Shown here in pieces: positions 46,426-58,366 of a DNA stretch of 64,000 nt (positions are counted from its first letter, which is position 1; each line of letters starts with the position of its first letter). Source of the DNA: Enoplolaimus lenunculus (taxonomy: Eukaryota > Nematoda > Enoplea > Enoplida > Thoracostomopsidae); the NCBI GenBank assembly GCA_030248215.1, contig JASANG010000259.1:272928-336927 (forward strand), read 5' to 3'. The translations under genes and the position numbers were made by a program. The notes beneath the pieces were generated by a model, which worked only from the letters and a program-made list of their open reading frames with translations, ran no database searches and was not told the DNA's origin.

Positions 46426-49400
46426 TTATTCACTCTTTTTGCGGAAACGGTCCATAGAATCGAGGATTTTTAGCTGACGAGCCAGGTATCTTCCAGCGTC
46501 AATTGGCATGAAGCTAAAACAACATGCACAGTAAATGCTAGAAACCGTTTGTTCTGCAATCAATAAATTAATACACAATGCGATGTTTAATTTTACTTAG
46601 ATACCTATTTCGCGTTTCTTAGGGTTGCGCTATACTTTATTTATTTTAATATAACGTTTTACAGCGCCGTGCGCTGGCGCCCAGTGCCGCGCTGATTGGT
46701 TTCTGATTTTTAAACTAAAAGAACACAAATCTTAAATTACGAAGATACATCATCCTTGTAAGTCAATCAGAAGTATGGGCCAATGTTACTTTTACGGGCG
46801 GAACAGTAGATTAAGCGTATTCCTAAACCTAAGCCGAAAAGTGTGTTCTTAAACCAAACATGGACGTCCCTAAAAGTAACATGGGCCGATGTATGCAAGT
46901 AGCATGTACGTAAGGTACTCGATACAAATTCGTAGAGAAGTTTTCATTTTGGAAGGGCGCCGACCCAGTTTTTGGACCTTCAATTGAACAATTTATTGGG
47001 CCCTTTTTTGCTTGGCTAAGGCTTAGGCTTAGGCTTAGAAATACGATCATTCTTACGCTTACGCTTTGGCGTGCGCTTAGGCTTAGGCTTAGGAATATGC
47101 TTATAATACTGTTCCGCCCCTGTTCTTTGCATTGGCCATTTATTGTAACGAAAGTAAGTGCTTTTTCTCATCGCTTCAGAGCATTCCAGAGTGATATATC
47201 CCTTACAAACGTGTAACCAAAAAACGTTTCACGGGTCAGCCCCCAAATTTGGTAGTTTTCTAAACAAGTATTTAGATATATACTTTGTCAGTTTGTAATA
47301 AACTGTGATCGACATTTTTATGGAATGGAACATATCCTTGTGTCCAAAATTTTTGATTACAAACATGATCTCTTGCATTGCACAACCGGAAGTCTGCCTT
47401 CGGTCCGGCAGAAAACTGATTTACGGTTCCGGTAGAATTCCTGCCGAAAGTTCTGAAAATTTCGGTAATGAAATTTTGCATAGTTTTACAGAATATATTT
47501 GTTTGCTGCGTTTCGTTTTAACTTTTGGTGCAATTCGCAGAAAAAGTTTGCCGAGATTTCGTAAAAAATATACGTAAAACTAAAATATTTAAAAACAACA
47601 TTACAGATAATTTTGCTAATAGCACATTGAACATCATTTAAACCACCTAATTTCCACTCAACTCCGGTTCCGGCTCCGGTACTTCTCACCTCCGGTTGCA
47701 CTCTGATGTCTCGTAGTTATACGCTCCTCGCACTGGAATATTTTGTGCAAAATAATGTGGCAAAATTTACTACGTACTTGATTGTCGAATGATACGTTTA
47801 GGTAACAATTTGCAACGCGATGACCTGTGCTGGAACCAAACCTAATGTCAGCTAACCAACCTCTTTATAAAGTTTAGAAAATAAACCATTTTCGGTACGC
47901 AGCATAAGACTGTGTTTGTCAATATTGCATCCATTGCACGATCGGCTACAAATTCCGGCTTCATTACAGGCATTGACCTGAAACATATAATATATTGTTA
48001 TAAATATTACTGCTTGATGTAATAAACGGATGCATTTGACTTTGTCGTAGTACCGGCTAGTGGTATAGTGGTTCGCATATCTGTCTTGCAAGCCCATGAT
48101 GAGGGTGCGATTCACGACAGGTCCAATAAACGGATGCATTTGACTTTGTCGTAGTACCGGCTAATGGTATAGTGGTTCGCATATCTGTCTTGCAAGCCCA
48201 TGATGAGGGTGCGATTCACGACAGCTCCAATAATTTATAGCCAATAGCCAGCATCATTTCTAAGTTATATGTTGAATTCAAAAAATATGCAATTAACGGA
48301 GGTTAAAATACTCGACACTTGGATAAGATTTTATAAAAAAACTAACCGTTAACCACGGTCGTAGTCTTACGATTTCACTTTGGGAACGAATAATCCCCTT
48401 TCTTAGATTTTGGTATCCAACAGGTTATGCTAAAGGCGGTAAATGTGCCTGTTCTTATCATTGAGGAAATTGTGGGAATGGATATATCTGTCGTGTGCTC
48501 ATCGCTGTATATGTCCTAGTTGGTCGCCAATATGTAAACTAAACAGTGTCTTTTGAAACGACATTATTGGAATTGTGAGAATAACGAGAAAATACTTGAT
48601 TGAATGGCCTCTACATACAAAAAAATTTTTCAAGATACATACATTCTTATATTTTCAAGACACTACATTCTTGTATTTCAGACATTAATACCCTTAAACA
48701 GCTCAGAACTTTGCGTCTGAAAGGATTAAAACATAAATGTCTGAAATTCAAAAAATTACTATTTACAATTTATAAGAAACACATTTCTTTCTTTCTAGAA
48801 ACAGTTTACTTATATTCATAATTTTATTTTCTGATTTTTATTATATTCTTAATAGAGTATATAAATAATCGAATTTCAAAGATATTTCAGGTTGAGGTCA
48901 GTCTCCCCCAACTTAAGTTTACTTCTTGTACGCATCTTAGGTTGTAAAATTAGAGAATTTGGTTGAGCTTAACGTCAAATTTTGAAGGCAGCTACTCTGG
49001 CAAATCTTGTTTCTAAAATATATGTCTCAAAACTCAGCAAAGCAAGTCTTTTATTTCAGATTTATATGTTATATTTCAGAAATGTTTGCCTTAATCGTTG
49101 ATGATGCACACTTTATAAGTTAAGAGATTTATGCGTGTTCCAAAATATCTCGTGTACACCGTGTGGAAAAATGCATCGGCAATTGTCGACGACTTACGCT
49201 TATTTAAAAACAGCAAGCAGCATGTCCTTAAATTTCAAAGTTTTAAATTTTTAAAAAACCAAGTACAGCATCCAAAAAATTGAATATTACTAATTGTAGA
49301 CTGTAATTTTGACAAATTTAAGAGCCGATGTGGACGATTGTCAAAAGCACTACTAGCTATCCTTTGCTCTATTCATGAAACATAGTAGCTGTCGTTTGCT

Positions 49401-52400
49401 GCTCATTGAATTTCATAGCAATGATTTTTACAATTTTACTATTAAATGTGAATGTTGACTGCGTGAACAAGTTATTTGGTATGCGCGTCTAAGAATAACA
49501 ACCATAGTAACATACAGTGTCCTAGTATTCTAAAACAAATTAATACATTACTTCAAATCTTGAGCACCGTGGAACATTCCAGTATCCATAAATGTTGGAC
49601 AAATAATTGTAAGTTTGACGTTGTCTTTTTGCAGTTTCATCAGCTCTAAATTAAGAGCTTCAAACAATCCAACAGCGGCAAATTTCGACGCGCAATAATC
49701 GGTCATTCGTACGGCTCCTGAAAAAGCCATTGTCAATATTTTAATGCGATGTTACATCGTAAAAAATTAGTGCGCTGCCTACCGTCGTTTAGATTACTGT
49801 ATTGTTGTTGGTCTGCAAGTTCGAGTCGATTATTATTAATTTTACTGCAAAACACGACGGCTAATAATGAATAAGCACCAATAGACCACGCCAGGGTGTA
49901 AACGGATAATAATAACGAAAACGGTAAAAAACGGAAAACGGATATTGAAGTATAAACGATTCAAATATGCTTTGTTTTTCTGCCAACACAATTGAGGTAT
50001 GCAAATATTCACTTGGCTTTGTAAAAGTTTAAAGAAAAAATACCGGATGCACCAAAATTTTAAAGATTTTGGATGAATTTCGTGATTATTATTTCAGATA
50101 GAACAATTGCAACGTGCCTGTAATGAAAACTGTCAGATATATACGTGATTGTTATGACTAATTTTAAGCATAAAAATAGCGAATTTCACTGTATTACTAT
50201 AACGGAAACGGACACACTTTTTAATTTCAACAATTTTTTACAACTGTTCTAATTGATTAATTCAGCTTGGTTTTTACCGAAACCGGATATTCGGTTACAT
50301 CCCGGTTCTCACTAAATGCAAGCTTGTCTAAACTTTTTTTGACAATATGTAGGATCTATTGTAAAGTAACGCTTAAATTTACCATCAAACGCCAGCAGCT
50401 GGCTCTTCGCATCATAAACGTATTAAACATACCAAATTATGAAATTTGAATGTTGATTACAAAGCAAACTGTTTAAGCCTACGCCTAACCACAAGATTAA
50501 GCCTAAGTCTAAAGCTTCCTAGCCTTCTAATCCCCAGTATCTGATTTCTGAGTTAGCAGGCCCCAATTATTAACAATAACATGGGCTAGCTGGAATAGAG
50601 TAAACTTGCTTCAAACTAAACTTTTGCAGAGGCTAATGCTTAAGCATAAGCTCACTCTTACGCTTAGTCTTTTAGGCTTCGGAATATGTTTATACTACTG
50701 ATCCGTCCCTGTCCTGTACATTTTCCGCTGTCAAATGACATTAAAATTATCAAAAACTACCACACCACATAAAACCAAACGCAACGCACAAAGTAAAATA
50801 GTGCCGTTACCATTCATTCCTGCAGCGCTTGCAACAGATACAATATGGCCATCGTTTCGTTTGAGCATCGCTGGCAAAAATAATTTCAAAGTCTGAAAAA
50901 CATTAATTGTTCAAGCCAAATCTAAACGTTTCCTGTTGACCAGCTAACAGTGTGTGGAAGTAGGCAATAATATACTTTCGACAGATGAAAACAAGCCAGC
51001 GGGGTGTAAACGATTAACAAAATAACCGGAGACGGACATTGATTTTTGCCGAAAACGTATATCCGGTTGACAAAACACTGCGTTCCTTTTAATGGAAATA
51101 TGGATTTAGTTCTCTGGTAGCCTTCTTTGCCTAATAACGACCAGTAAAGCACGTTTGTATCTGCTTTATTACTGCGTATCAACACAAACATTTAAAACGA
51201 AATGTATTGGATATTACTTGAAAATAAGAATTCTTGGTACCAATGGAAGCCGTTTTGTAGCGTAATAATCCATGAGTTGGCCAAGAGATTAGACAGTCCT
51301 TAAAAAGAGCTTGGGCCGAGGGACTATTTGGACTTTGGAGACCGCATACATTGACTTTGTGGGCAGCACCTCACATACTAATCGCGTCTCTGTTTAAAAT
51401 AATATTGGAAAAAGTTAGCTAACGTTCGTTCAACAAAGCAATGGTTTTTACCTGAACCAGACAATAAATATTTGCATTGTGGGATCGCAGCCTTTTGTAA
51501 AATATGACCTGCTATTATAAATCAGTCAATTACCCAGAAATGTGAAATCGCATTAACTGTCATGGTTCGCTCAATTTCGGTGTCACTAAGGTCGGTGAGG
51601 TATTTGCCACATATGATCCCTGCGTTGTTTACAAGAATATCAACGTCGCCATTCTCTTCAATTGTTTTATGACCAACTCTTTAAATGAAAAACAAAATAT
51701 ACATCGCAACTTGCAAAATTTAACAATGTATATATTAAAGCTGGAACGCCTCATATACGTATTTTGGACAACATTACAATTAATTCTTAAAACATAAACG
51801 TAATTGTTCTATGAACAGAAAATATGCGTGAATATGTTTGTGTACTCTGTAACTTTTGCGCATTGTGCAAAATCGACTCCCTAATTAAAGTTAATTCCAT
51901 TAATATTTCACAGCAAAACTATGCTGTTTACTTCAACGCCCAAATATATTTATAGCTAACCAATACATTGAAACTGGAGTGGAAGTAGGAACGATCCATA
52001 ATTATGAACGGATCAGAAGCTCATAAAACTGAATTGAGCAATTGCAATTGTCTGCTTACGTACGCATAAGTGTTGTCCTTGTTGTTAAGGTCGACCACGT
52101 ATGTCTTCACAGTAACACCAAAAGCTTTGCACTGTCGAGCAGTTTGTTCCATTGGTTCTTGGACAACGTCCCATAATATCAAGCTGTAATAATATCAGTA
52201 CGCATCTAAACACCGGTGTTCAGAAACGGTATTTGACATTTTGTTTATGAAAGTGGCTAAAAATTACACATACATATTTTTGAATGAAAAGGGGTTGCAA
52301 AAAAATTTTCACTCAGTTTTCATTTATCCCCACTTTCGATTGCTATAAAACGTCCAACTTACTTTGCTCCAAGTTTAGCAAATTTAACTGCAAGTAATCG

Positions 52401-55400
52401 TCCGAATGCACCACCAGCCCCAGTGATAAGAACTAATTTGCCGTGGACGGATTTTTTTGGCAGTACAGAATACGGCAGTAATGCTTTGATTGCGCCCCAC
52501 AGTGTCATCAACACTAAAGTGACAACGATTTGAGCTGCGGATGCCGCTTCCATTGCGAACATTTTTAGTTTTGCAATTGTTTCTTCTAAAAATTACAACA
52601 TTTATTTGTTTTTTGGCCCATGTAAACATCAGGGGCGCAACATTTTTCTGTGGGACTAGAAAAGAGTACGCTTAAGCTTTAGACTATTTTTTTGCTTGAC
52701 TTAGGCTGTGACTTAGGTTCAGCCTTTGGAATATGCTCATTCTTACGCTTAGGCTTAGGCTTAAGCTTAGAAAATATGCTTATAATACTGTTCCGCCTCT
52801 GTTCTTTACATTGGCCTGTGTTTTTATATGCGTCAATGGTATATTTGCATGACTTGCACCATTATAAATGTATATATGTTGTCATCTGAATGGCTTTTAA
52901 TCCCACTGGGCAACAAGGCTGTTTAGACGCAGGGGTACGCTGATTAATTTGAGGTTTTAATGTTAATACGGCGCCGTCTTGCATCGGACGGCGCCGCCGG
53001 ACCGGTAGCCAAAGGGGCATAGCTCATTTAGGAAACATTTTAGCTGCCTAAAAATTTTCAACCTTGCTTTTGTAAGTCAACGAAAACCCTAGTGTGCCCC
53101 TCATGAAACAATATTACCCTTCCCCCCTCACACCAAGGTGAGACGGCTACGGGTAGGAGCGGTGGTGTGAAATACTCAGGGAGGGACGCGTCTCCAATTT
53201 TTGAGTCTTTTCGGTTATTTGCCAGCCAGCGTTTCCCCAAAGATGGTTGGATTTTAGCAAAATTTGCATGTTTGAGCTTGTCATTCCCCTTGTCAAACTT
53301 TGTCCAAATTTGAAATTTTAAAAAGTTTATTTTTAGGGTCCCAAAGATCAATGTCCCACCTTTGGACCCAAATATTTTTGTTGAAAAGTTAGACAAATTA
53401 TAGAACATTTGATACAGCGTGTGAAGCTAAGTCCAACTTCATCATGACGGCGCCTAATCAGTTATTTGACCATACTCGTTCACCAGAGGTTTGACTGGAA
53501 AATTTAACACAATTGAACTCAGCTACACAATCTCCGTCGAATGGTAACAAAATTTTTCTTGGTCCTGCGGGGACCTTAAAAAAATGAAATTTTTCCAAAA
53601 CTTCGATTTGGTCGTGGAATGACCAGGGGGGTTGTGGAAAGCTCAAATATGTAACAATTTTCAAAATCCAGCGCCAGAGCAGACAAGGTGGTGGCTCTCC
53701 CAAAAGTTCAGGGTGGGAGCATCTTAAAGCTTGCGAGCGACATGAGCGAGAAGCCAGGCCTGTTAAGATGTGCAGGCTGCCCATCAAATGGTGAGTTTGA
53801 GGTGTGGCTGATCCGGGCTTGTCAAAATCCAACTATCTTTGGCAAACGCCGGCTGGTGGATAACCAAAAAAACCATGCAGTTAGCCTACTTTTTACGTGG
53901 GTAAGTTTGAAAACCAAATGATTACACATTGAAAATGCAATCGTAAACTGTGCTTTATGCTCGAAGCGTAAATTTTTTTAATATTTTTTCACAACACCGA
54001 CCGAAACTTGCAAATTAGGCGAAAAAATGTCGTCTGATCGGACCAATAGGGAGAGGGTTCGTTCCATCGCCGCCGACCTTATGACCGCCCTTAATTACGA
54101 CGGGCCTGAGCAACGCTCGAGATTTTCACACTGTATATAACAATTTGTAAACAAAAATTTTGTTGACTTCCAAGCGACAAACTAATTGTTGGTCAGTTAA
54201 GAATTCAGTAAACAAATATTGGAACATTGACAACCGTCTGTGTCAATAATCTTGCAAGAACACCTTGGGATGTCGTTTTATTACCAGCAACTTGCATTTG
54301 TAGCGCCTCGTCAGTCTGGTTAGGAACCGGGACATCAAACCTTTTGACTAAACAGCTGGAAAAGTGGGCCTCCAGAACAGGGATCGAACTCTCAGCCTAC
54401 GGATCCTTAGGCGAACATACGGTATGTGACACACTACTCAAAATTCGAATATTCCTCAGCCTCCAGCATAAACCTAAACAAAAGCTTAAACTTACTCTAT
54501 TGTAGTCCCGAGGAAAATGGCAACGACCGCCCAAAAATTTGTAATTGCAACGCCTACGGCAATCTAAACCACCAAAGACGTGATAACGTCTACGACAAGA
54601 GCGTTTAGTTTTTGCAGTAAAACATGATGGTAAACTCCTTTTCAACCTGACCTCAAATTTAAATCTTAGTTTGAAACTGAATTACAGATAAACACTTAAT
54701 ATCCGATTATTGTTGTAACATTCACTGCTGCAAAGCATACTGTGTATTTGCTGGTGTAAAAGCCGTGGTCAATCAAGATTTAAAAATACTAAGGAGCGGT
54801 CCCGTAGGCAAGGGGGTCAGCGCGGCTGAAACGCCTGAAAAATTTTTGTCCTCCCTGGAACACTTTCAACGCTACTTGTAAGTCACTAAAAACCCTTATA
54901 TGTTCCTCCTGAAACATTTTTAGCACCCCGTATCAAAGTGAGCTGGCTACAGGACTGCTTAGGAGCTGTCACAAGTGACAATTTGTATTACAGGAATTTA
55001 GCCCGAATCTGAAATGCAAAATTTTTGCCGAATCTGAACCTTCGTTACTACTCTGGTGTGAGTACTCACTCTATTTCGGTGGTCAGAGGTTTTATCCGGG
55101 AGCAGGAATGCGCCAAGATATGAGTCTCCTAGCCAGTTTTGTGCACCGGCCAAGAACCAACCGTCCGGCCGCTGACTATCACCAAAAAACTAAAAACGTT
55201 TGATATCAATTTAATATATTAAATCTTATTTAGTTTTTGATTCTAAAACTTTTAGCTGAAATCTAAAATGTTTCCTACTGTTATCATTGTGGTCAATAAT
55301 AAGATTGAATCACAAATTGAAATTACTTTGGTTACAATCGTATTCTAGTCAGTTTTTGTTGTGAGAAAAAGCGCTTCATGATATAGTAAAGGCCATGGAA

Positions 55401-58138
55401 AAAGAATATGTTTCCAAACTGGATCAGAAACAAATCTGTAAAATGTGGAAACAAATTGAAACAATTTTTTATTGTTGAGCTTAATTGGTAAAAAATTCAC
55501 TGTATATGTAAATGAGTTAATTAATCATTTCAGGTGGAAAGTTAGTTATTCTGAGTTAATATCAATAAACTTTAACTCATTCTGAATTCAGTTTATTGCG
55601 GGGGAGTTGGATAATTGAATCAGGATGAGACGAATCAACTCCCGAATTATCAGTTTGGATATTCGTAACTCAAACTGAGTGATTTCTCAAAATTAATTCG
55701 CTGTAATTTACAGTGTGGCAAAAATGCTTTAAATCCAGTTGAATATGTGGAACTTGTTACAGAAACGTATTCGCTGCGTTCCAGTTTGACAATTACGCCA
55801 ACTCAGCATTCAATTTCGAAAGTTTATATTAAAATCAAATTTTCTGTCTTCCTCGTTGAGAACCGCGTTCGTCAAGAAGTTTAAAAAAAGAACTTTTGAG
55901 TTTTCACAAAAACTATCAACAAATAGTTTGGAACAATCGATTAGGGTACTGTAAAATTAAATTCAAATGGGCAGACATATTAGGTACTATAGTAGAAGTG
56001 AAAAGCTATGCGTAAATAGCCCAGTCTAAAGGCTTAAAGCTACTCTATTCTAAGTTCCACAAAAAACGTTCAACCACTGATCTTTAAATGGGCCCATAAA
56101 TGTTGTCCGCAATAGAATTTCACTTTCACGTGATTAGTTTCAGCACACAACAGTGTTTGAAACCGATAGAAGCTGTTGCAAGATTAGACGATGTTAATAC
56201 GAACATATCTTAATGCCAATGCGATTTAAACGTGCTGCTTTGGTACATATTCCTTTAACTCGACTCTGGGGCACTTTATTTTCTAGTGAAATATACGCTT
56301 CGAAGTTGCAAAATGTAGGAACATGAGTTTCTACTGTTGCTCTCCGGGTCATTGTAAAAATGCTTTTTTTAAATTTCTATATTGAAAGGCTGGCGGCAAA
56401 TGAATGGCCGGTCGACCGGCCAGCAGAAAAACTGATAATTGCACAACACTACTCCCAGTCCCGAAACGTGTGGCACTTTAGTCCAGCCGTGATCCCGCAG
56501 GCCGGATTGCAGCCGGTTAGATGTTGCCTGTCTGTTTAACAATACAAGGTCACTCTAGGTCGGAGAGCGAAGTTCCTGCCCTGAATACAGCTAATCTGAC
56601 TACACAACATGCCATCGTACTTTTATAAGTTTGGGATCGTAAACGATAGGTAGCATAGGCTTAGCTGTACAGTTACAACCTTATAGAAATGATAAAATAA
56701 GATGGAATGCGAAGAACGTTTCAACAACTGGAAAAGTATTTTGGACCCACCTGTATACAACCCTTCCGAAGAACGTAATCAATACTACCAAAAATCCCGC
56801 ACTGGTACGGCCAGCGTTAAACATATCGTCGGTTTTCGGTTGGTGGGAGGTCCGGGGTTCTGGCCCCCATTATCCGGGGCTGATTTTGCCTCATATATAT
56901 TTAACAATCGCTAACGCGATTATATGGCAGGTCGCTTAATATTGTTGCTTAGTGGTAAGTATATAATCGTGTTTTGAGGCATACAACAAACATTAAGTGT
57001 AAAATGCAGATGCGGTGTACGGCTTGCAGTCGTTGAATAACTATGATAATTGATGCAACAGTGTCAAAATTCAACCATTTTTGGGCAAAACGTATTTAAA
57101 AAGATACCTTTTTGAGATATAGAAATACTTTTAGCTCCCTCGTTTTCAAATGCGTATCAGGGTGCAACCGGAGTGAAAAATACCGGAGCCGATGCCAAAG
57201 GCCAATTTTCTGCCGGAGCCGGTGGCAGACCTCCGGTTGTACCCTGGCGTATAGTATCTGTCACCAGTTAGCGATAGGTTATGAAATTAACGAACTTCTG
57301 CGGTTGCCTTAAAATTGATGCAGAAGTTGTTGAAATCACATGGAAAAATGTGATTAATTTTATACTTCACTATTCACTGGTTCGAAAGTTACATAACCTA
57401 TAAATGCCAACTGGTGATAGGTAATACACACATTTCACAACATCGGTTAGGATGTTAAGCTGTAACTGGGTTTTTTCATCTGTATAGATTCAGCCTGCAG
57501 GTAATTTGAAGACCTATAAAAGCTGTTTTTACACGTTTCTTTTAGAAGTTTCGGGAACGCATGTTTCCCCTGCTAACTTGAAAGAAATTAATTTTTGTTT
57601 AACTCAACTGCTGGCCGAATGAAATGCTGTCTAAGAGTGAGAGTACAAACCTCCAAACAATTTTCATAAACACTCTCAACCGCGTCAAAGTCAATAATAT
57701 TGAATTTCTACTAAAGATTCTTCATTGTGAGCTTTGTGTTATGATCCTGATGTGCTATATTGAGATATTTTAAATTTCAAAAATATGCTTAAAATTGTCG
57801 TGCGTTTAGTCTTTGAAATGTTTTAAAATTAAAAGCCGCATAAAAATCAAACACTCAGTGTTTCGTTACATTCTTCGCAGCGTATAACCTAAAGTGCTAG
57901 GGATTTAACCAAACGAGTCGTGCTGTTCATAAAAGTGAAATGCCCATATTAACGACAAACGTGAACAATAATGTTCTTCCAGTTTCCCAGCGGTCAATTC
58001 CCTAAATGCCAACAGGTTCAGCTGGCACACGAGCCTGGCTTTTACCCATTTTGTTCTAGCAATAAATAAATAAATACCTAAGTAGCATTAAATACCAAAT
58101 ATGAAAACAAACTAAAACTCGTACTTACCATCAACCAT
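46426..58138 (-). CDS. SDR1: HSD17B11/SDR16C-type short-chain dehydrogenase, complete
   Basis: Eight exons: 58138-58129, 52585-52363, 52183-52064, 51678-51534, 50892-50811, 49717-49552, 47977-47861, 46513-46426 (TAA). They total 951 nt, 316 residues, and all phases agree. Exon 1 codes only for MVD plus one base (ATGGTTGATG|GTAAGT). Exon 2 gives a hydrophobic anchor and the cofactor site TGAGGAFG; later exons give LWDV, NNAG (51.6 kb), HFWTLKLFLPAM, GHIVSVASAAG, the catalytic YCASK (49.7 kb) and CPTF. The exon 6 donor is the weak GTTGGT, chosen because it restores FIKSFMP, matching FLKSFLP of HSD17B11. The family sits on ER or lipid droplets and oxidises steroids or retinoids with NAD(P); the substrate here is unknown. 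An in-frame ATG at 52562 is an alternative start. Confidence 0.92.
46778..46887. mobile_element. Family B MITE, short, in SDR1 intron 7-8 side
   Basis: GGCCAATGTTACTTTTACGG to AAAGTAACATGGGCC, 110 bp, flanks GAAGTATG and GATGTATG (7 of 8). Shortest complete family B copy here, in the intron between exons 6 and 7 coordinates 47860-46514. Confidence 0.8.
46998..47137. mobile_element. Family A MITE, right two thirds
   Basis: TTTTTTGCTTGGCTAAGG, two blocks of TTAGGC units and right end CCCCTGTTCTTTGCATTGG. Left arm missing. Confidence 0.7.
47380..47715. mobile_element. CAACCGGAG-ended element, decayed
   Basis: GCACAACCGGAAGTCTGCC at the left and CACCTCCGGTTGCACTCTG at the right, with CCGGT-rich ends and an AT-rich middle. 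Same ends as the tiny element at 57158. Lies in SDR1 intron between 47860 and 46514. Confidence 0.55.
48018..48236 (+). repeat. Tandem pair of tRNA-like units, ~106 bp each
   Basis: Two nearly identical units start at AAACGGATGCATTTGAC (about 48025 and 48131). Each holds GGCTAGTGGTATAGTGGTTC (A-box-like), a TCTTGCAAG anticodon-arm-like loop and GAGGGTGCGATTCACGAC (B-box-like). The acceptor stem does not pair well, so these look like tRNA-derived pseudogenes or SINE heads rather than working tRNA genes. Confidence 0.6.
49892..50304. mobile_element. Family E hAT-like MITE, long copy
   Basis: CAGGGTGTAAACGGATAATA at the left and CGGATATTCGGTTACATCCC at the right; inner AACGGAAAACGG words. Lies in SDR1 intron 4 (50810-49718). 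No matching target duplication seen. Confidence 0.65.
50578..50726. mobile_element. Family A MITE, decayed
   Basis: Right arm CCGTCCCTGTCCTGTACATT and TTAGGC-like core; ends about 85 bases 3' (on the minus strand) of SDR1 exon 4. Confidence 0.55.
52615..52816. mobile_element. Family A MITE abutting SDR1 exon 2
   Basis: GGCCCATGTAAACATCAGGG to TTCTTTACATTGGCC, about 200 bp, with a well preserved core. On the minus strand it ends 29 nt before SDR1 exon 2, so it supplies the DNA where the branch point would be expected. Confidence 0.85.
53001..53155. mobile_element. Family C MITE
   Basis: ACCGGTAGCCAAAGGGGC left end, TTTTCAACCTTGCTTTTGTAA centre, GGCTACGGGTAGG right end. Confidence 0.65.
53160..54220. 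other. SDR1 intron 1 sequence without clear gene
   Basis: Holds a left-end fragment of the CCGGAG-type MITE (53678-53760). Otherwise I see no exon or structured repeat. Confidence 0.45.
54290..54440 (-). mobile_element. tRNA-derived SINE, family G
   Basis: On the minus strand GAGAGTTCGATCCCTGTTC is a good B-box, followed by TTCCAGCTGTTTAGTCAAAA and GTCCCGGTTCCTAACCAGA, the same body as 33620 and 45611. Confidence 0.65.
54797..54957. mobile_element. Family C hAT-like MITE
   Basis: CGGTCCCGTAGGC to GGCTACAGGACTG, 161 bp, flanked by CTAAGGAG and CTTAGGAG (7 of 8). Confidence 0.75.
55498..55715. mobile_element. CACTGTA foldback MITE, copy 3
   Basis: CACTGTATATGTAAATGAG to TAATTTACAGTG; interior GAGTTAAT/ATTAACTC words as in copies at 9124 and 32984. 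Confidence 0.7.
55975..56095. mobile_element. Family A MITE, right half
   Basis: AGTCTAAAGGCTTAAAGC, then CCACAAAAAACGTTCAACC and TGATCTTTAAATGGGCC. Left half lost. Confidence 0.55.
57158..57246. mobile_element. 89-bp TIR element with 6-bp TSD
   Basis: CAGGGTGCAACCGGAG and the inverted CTCCGGTTGTACCCTG; GCGTAT flanks both sides (57152-57157, 57247-57252). The inside repeats GCCGGAGCCG. It abuts a family D copy. Confidence 0.85.
57247..57445. mobile_element. Family D MITE, variant
   Basis: CACCAGTTAGCGATAGGTTA at the left and CAACTGGTGATAGGTAATAC at the right, with a CATGGAAAAATG centre. Confidence 0.65.
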
Positions 58139-58206
58139 TATAAATGTTAATTTTTAATTAAATTGAAATTTTTAAATAGATTCCCTAAAACAAATCAATG
58201 CAGAGC

Positions 58207-58366
58207 GAGGCCGTAGCCAAACGGAGGCCCGTGGGAGGGGGCGCTCAGCACCCCCCAGGAAACATTTTGGCCTTACCATGAAAATTTCAACCTTGCTTGT
58301 AAGTCATTGAAAGCTCTCGTATGCCCCTCTTGAAAATTTGTTAGCACGGTGAGCTGGCAACGGGTA
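58207..58366. mobile_element. Family C MITE
   Basis: AGGCCGTAGCCAAACGGAGG left end, TTTCAACCTTGCTTGTAAG centre, right end GAGCTGGCAACGGGT. Starts about 70 bases upstream of SDR1 exon 1. Confidence 0.65.
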
